DNA of 64,000 nucleotides from Diadema setosum. Lineage: Eukaryota; Echinodermata; Echinoidea; Diadematoida; Diadematidae. The notes below the pieces were generated by a model, which saw only the letters and a list, made by a program, of their open reading frames with translations, made no database searches and was not told the origin of the DNA. Below are positions 62,430 to 64,000 of this stretch, one piece after another. Within the stretch, counting starts at the first letter, position 1. Every line of letters starts with the position of its first letter. The stretch is from contig CM067067.1 of the NCBI GenBank assembly GCA_033980235.1, forward strand, positions 7,603,547-7,667,546, given 5' to 3'. Position numbers and translations under genes: made by a program.

Positions 62430-63832
62430 TTTATTTTGTAAACATCCGACATTTGTTTTAGCATCGTAAAGAGCCGAAAGTTACCGTTATTTATTTCTGA
62501 TTGTAAATGCAATCATCCACAATTTACAAGTATGAACACCTTCCGGAGCCGAATGTTACCGTTAATCATTTTCAAATGTAAAAACAAGCAATCGACATTC
62601 ATTCTAGGATCTTACGGAGCTGAATATCATCCGTATTCATTTCCGAACGTGAAAGCAAACATCCGTTTTTTATTTTATCATCTAACTGAGACGATTGATA
62701 CCGTTAAGCATTTCCAAATGTAAAAGAAACAATCTGTTACTTATTTTAGCATCGTACGGAGCAGAATATTACCGTTAGTCGATCTCCAAATTCAAAAGCA
62801 AACACCCGACATTTATTTTATGATCGTTAAAGGAGCTGAATGTTACTGCTGTCCACTTCCGAAAGTGAAATGAATCATTTGACAATTATTTCAGCATCGT
62901 AAAGGAGCCGAATGTTATACTGTTTTTCATATTCGAACGTCAAGGCAGACATCCGACATTTACTTTACCATCAAACGCAGCTGAATTTTATCGTTATTCA
63001 TTTCGAAATGTTAAATAGCAAATGTCTGATATTTATTTCAGCATCTTAATTATGGAGCAGAATGTTACTGTTATTCACTTCCGAACGTAAAAGCAATCAT
63101 CTGACATTTATTTTGGCATCTTCCGGAGCCTATGTTACATGTTATTTACTTTCGAACGTAAAAGCGAACATTCGGCATTTATTTCATCATCGTACGGAGT
63201 TGAATATTATTGTTATTCATTTCCGAACGTCAAAGGGATCATTCGACATATATTCTAGCATCTTCCGGAGCTGAATGTTATTGCTATTTACTTTCGAACG
63301 TAAAAGCGAACATCCTGCATTTATTTCATCATCGTACTAAGTTGAATACCATTGTTATTCATTTCCGAACGCCAAAGCAAACATTTAACATTTATTTCAG
63401 CATCTTCCGGAGCTGAATGTTATTGCTATTTACTTTCGAACGTATAAAAGTAAAAATCCGGCATTTATTTTATCATCGTATGGAGTTGAATATCATCATT
63501 AGTCATATCCGAACGTCAAAGCAAACATTCGACATTCATTTCAGCATCTTCCGGAGCCGTTTTTTATCCTTATTCATTTCCGACCGCAAAATCAAATATC
63601 TGACATTAATTTCCGCACCGTACGGAAATGAATCTTACCATTATTCATTTCCAAAAGTATAAGCAAACATCCGACATTTATTTTAGTATAACACGGAGTC
63701 GAATATTACCGTTATTCATTTCCAAAATTAAGAGCAAACATCTGACATTTATTCTAGCATCTTATGGAGCCGATTGTTACCGCTGTTCATTTCCAAAACT
63801 GAAGGCAAACATCCGGCTTTTTTGGTGGCCCG
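62430..63832 (+). repeat. Tandem array of ~71-bp units, dimeric in its right half
   Basis: The unit reads roughly CATTTATTTTAGCATCG, TACGGAGCCGAATG, TTACCGTTATTCATTTCCG, AACGTAAAAGCAAA. GGAG-type anchors recur at 62545, 62616, 62758, 62832, 62904, 63124, 63194, 63267, 63409, 63481, 63551, 63695 and 63766, about 71 bp apart or multiples of it. TTTTTGGTGGCCCG stands on both sides, at about 62164 and 63818. Nothing supports translation. Confidence 0.92.
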
Positions 63833-64000
63833 GCGTGCGTTTCTGGTGACCCCGGTCGCAAATTAACCATTCGCGAAATCGTGATTCGATTCGCGAAAAG
63901 ACTCCGCTAAATATAAGGCATACATCGCTACACTCGGCCGGGGTATTACGTCGTCCTTTCACCAGGTCTCGTTACAAAACCAAAATCTGGCTTGAGTTCT

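Noticed and set aside
62430..63832. CRISPR array
   Set aside because: Units are about 71 bp and continuous with no distinct spacers, and the genome is eukaryotic.

Overview
This is a eukaryotic window of AT-rich non-coding DNA dense in repeats, holding two protein-coding loci, both on the minus strand. The host is most likely an echinoderm, with sea urchin the best guess. The reasons are indirect: a Tsp/pearl-like element with a ~159-bp tandem core, many fold-back MITEs, and diverged metazoan-type proteins. No mitochondrial, rRNA or mtDNA marker is present to settle the species.

Layout. Positions 116-1342 hold a non-autonomous element with six ~159-bp core repeats and a GC-rich microsatellite. 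Positions 1343-13029 hold only repeats that I can recognise. Positions 13030-46748 hold the 5' part of an atos homolog gene (ATOSA/ATOSB, formerly FAM214). I reconstructed four exons in consistent phase: a 16-nt coding exon at 46733-46748, then 23255-23466, 13842-14056 and 13030-13155. Together they encode about 189 residues of the conserved N-terminus. The rest of the gene was not recognised and is probably further left or outside the window. Intron 1 is 23 kb and full of MITEs. A CpG-rich promoter region lies just right of 46.75 kb. The ~9.4 kb between that promoter and the next gene holds fold-back and microsatellite-rich DNA.

Positions 56396-59584 hold a full-length mitochondrial NAD(P) transhydrogenase (NNT) of 1062 residues. 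Its coding sequence is a single exon, with a good 3' splice site five bases before the ATG, so the only visible intron is in the 5' UTR. The right end (about 62.43-63.83 kb) is a ~71-bp tandem array that resolves into a ~142-bp dimer over its second half.

The most unusual signal is a family of very short palindromic insertions sharing the terminus CAGGGAGGTG. Each is flanked by a perfect 7-bp direct repeat that usually ends in AC. The copies are 18, 26, 28, 45 and 694 bp long, and a sixth site looks like an excision footprint. One 26-bp copy sits in a dispersed repeat whose second copy in this window, at 61.0 kb, appears to be the empty site. ATOS is a nuclear regulator linked in Drosophila to mitochondrial metabolism, and NNT is a mitochondrial enzyme; their adjacency here is noted but no functional link is shown by the sequence.
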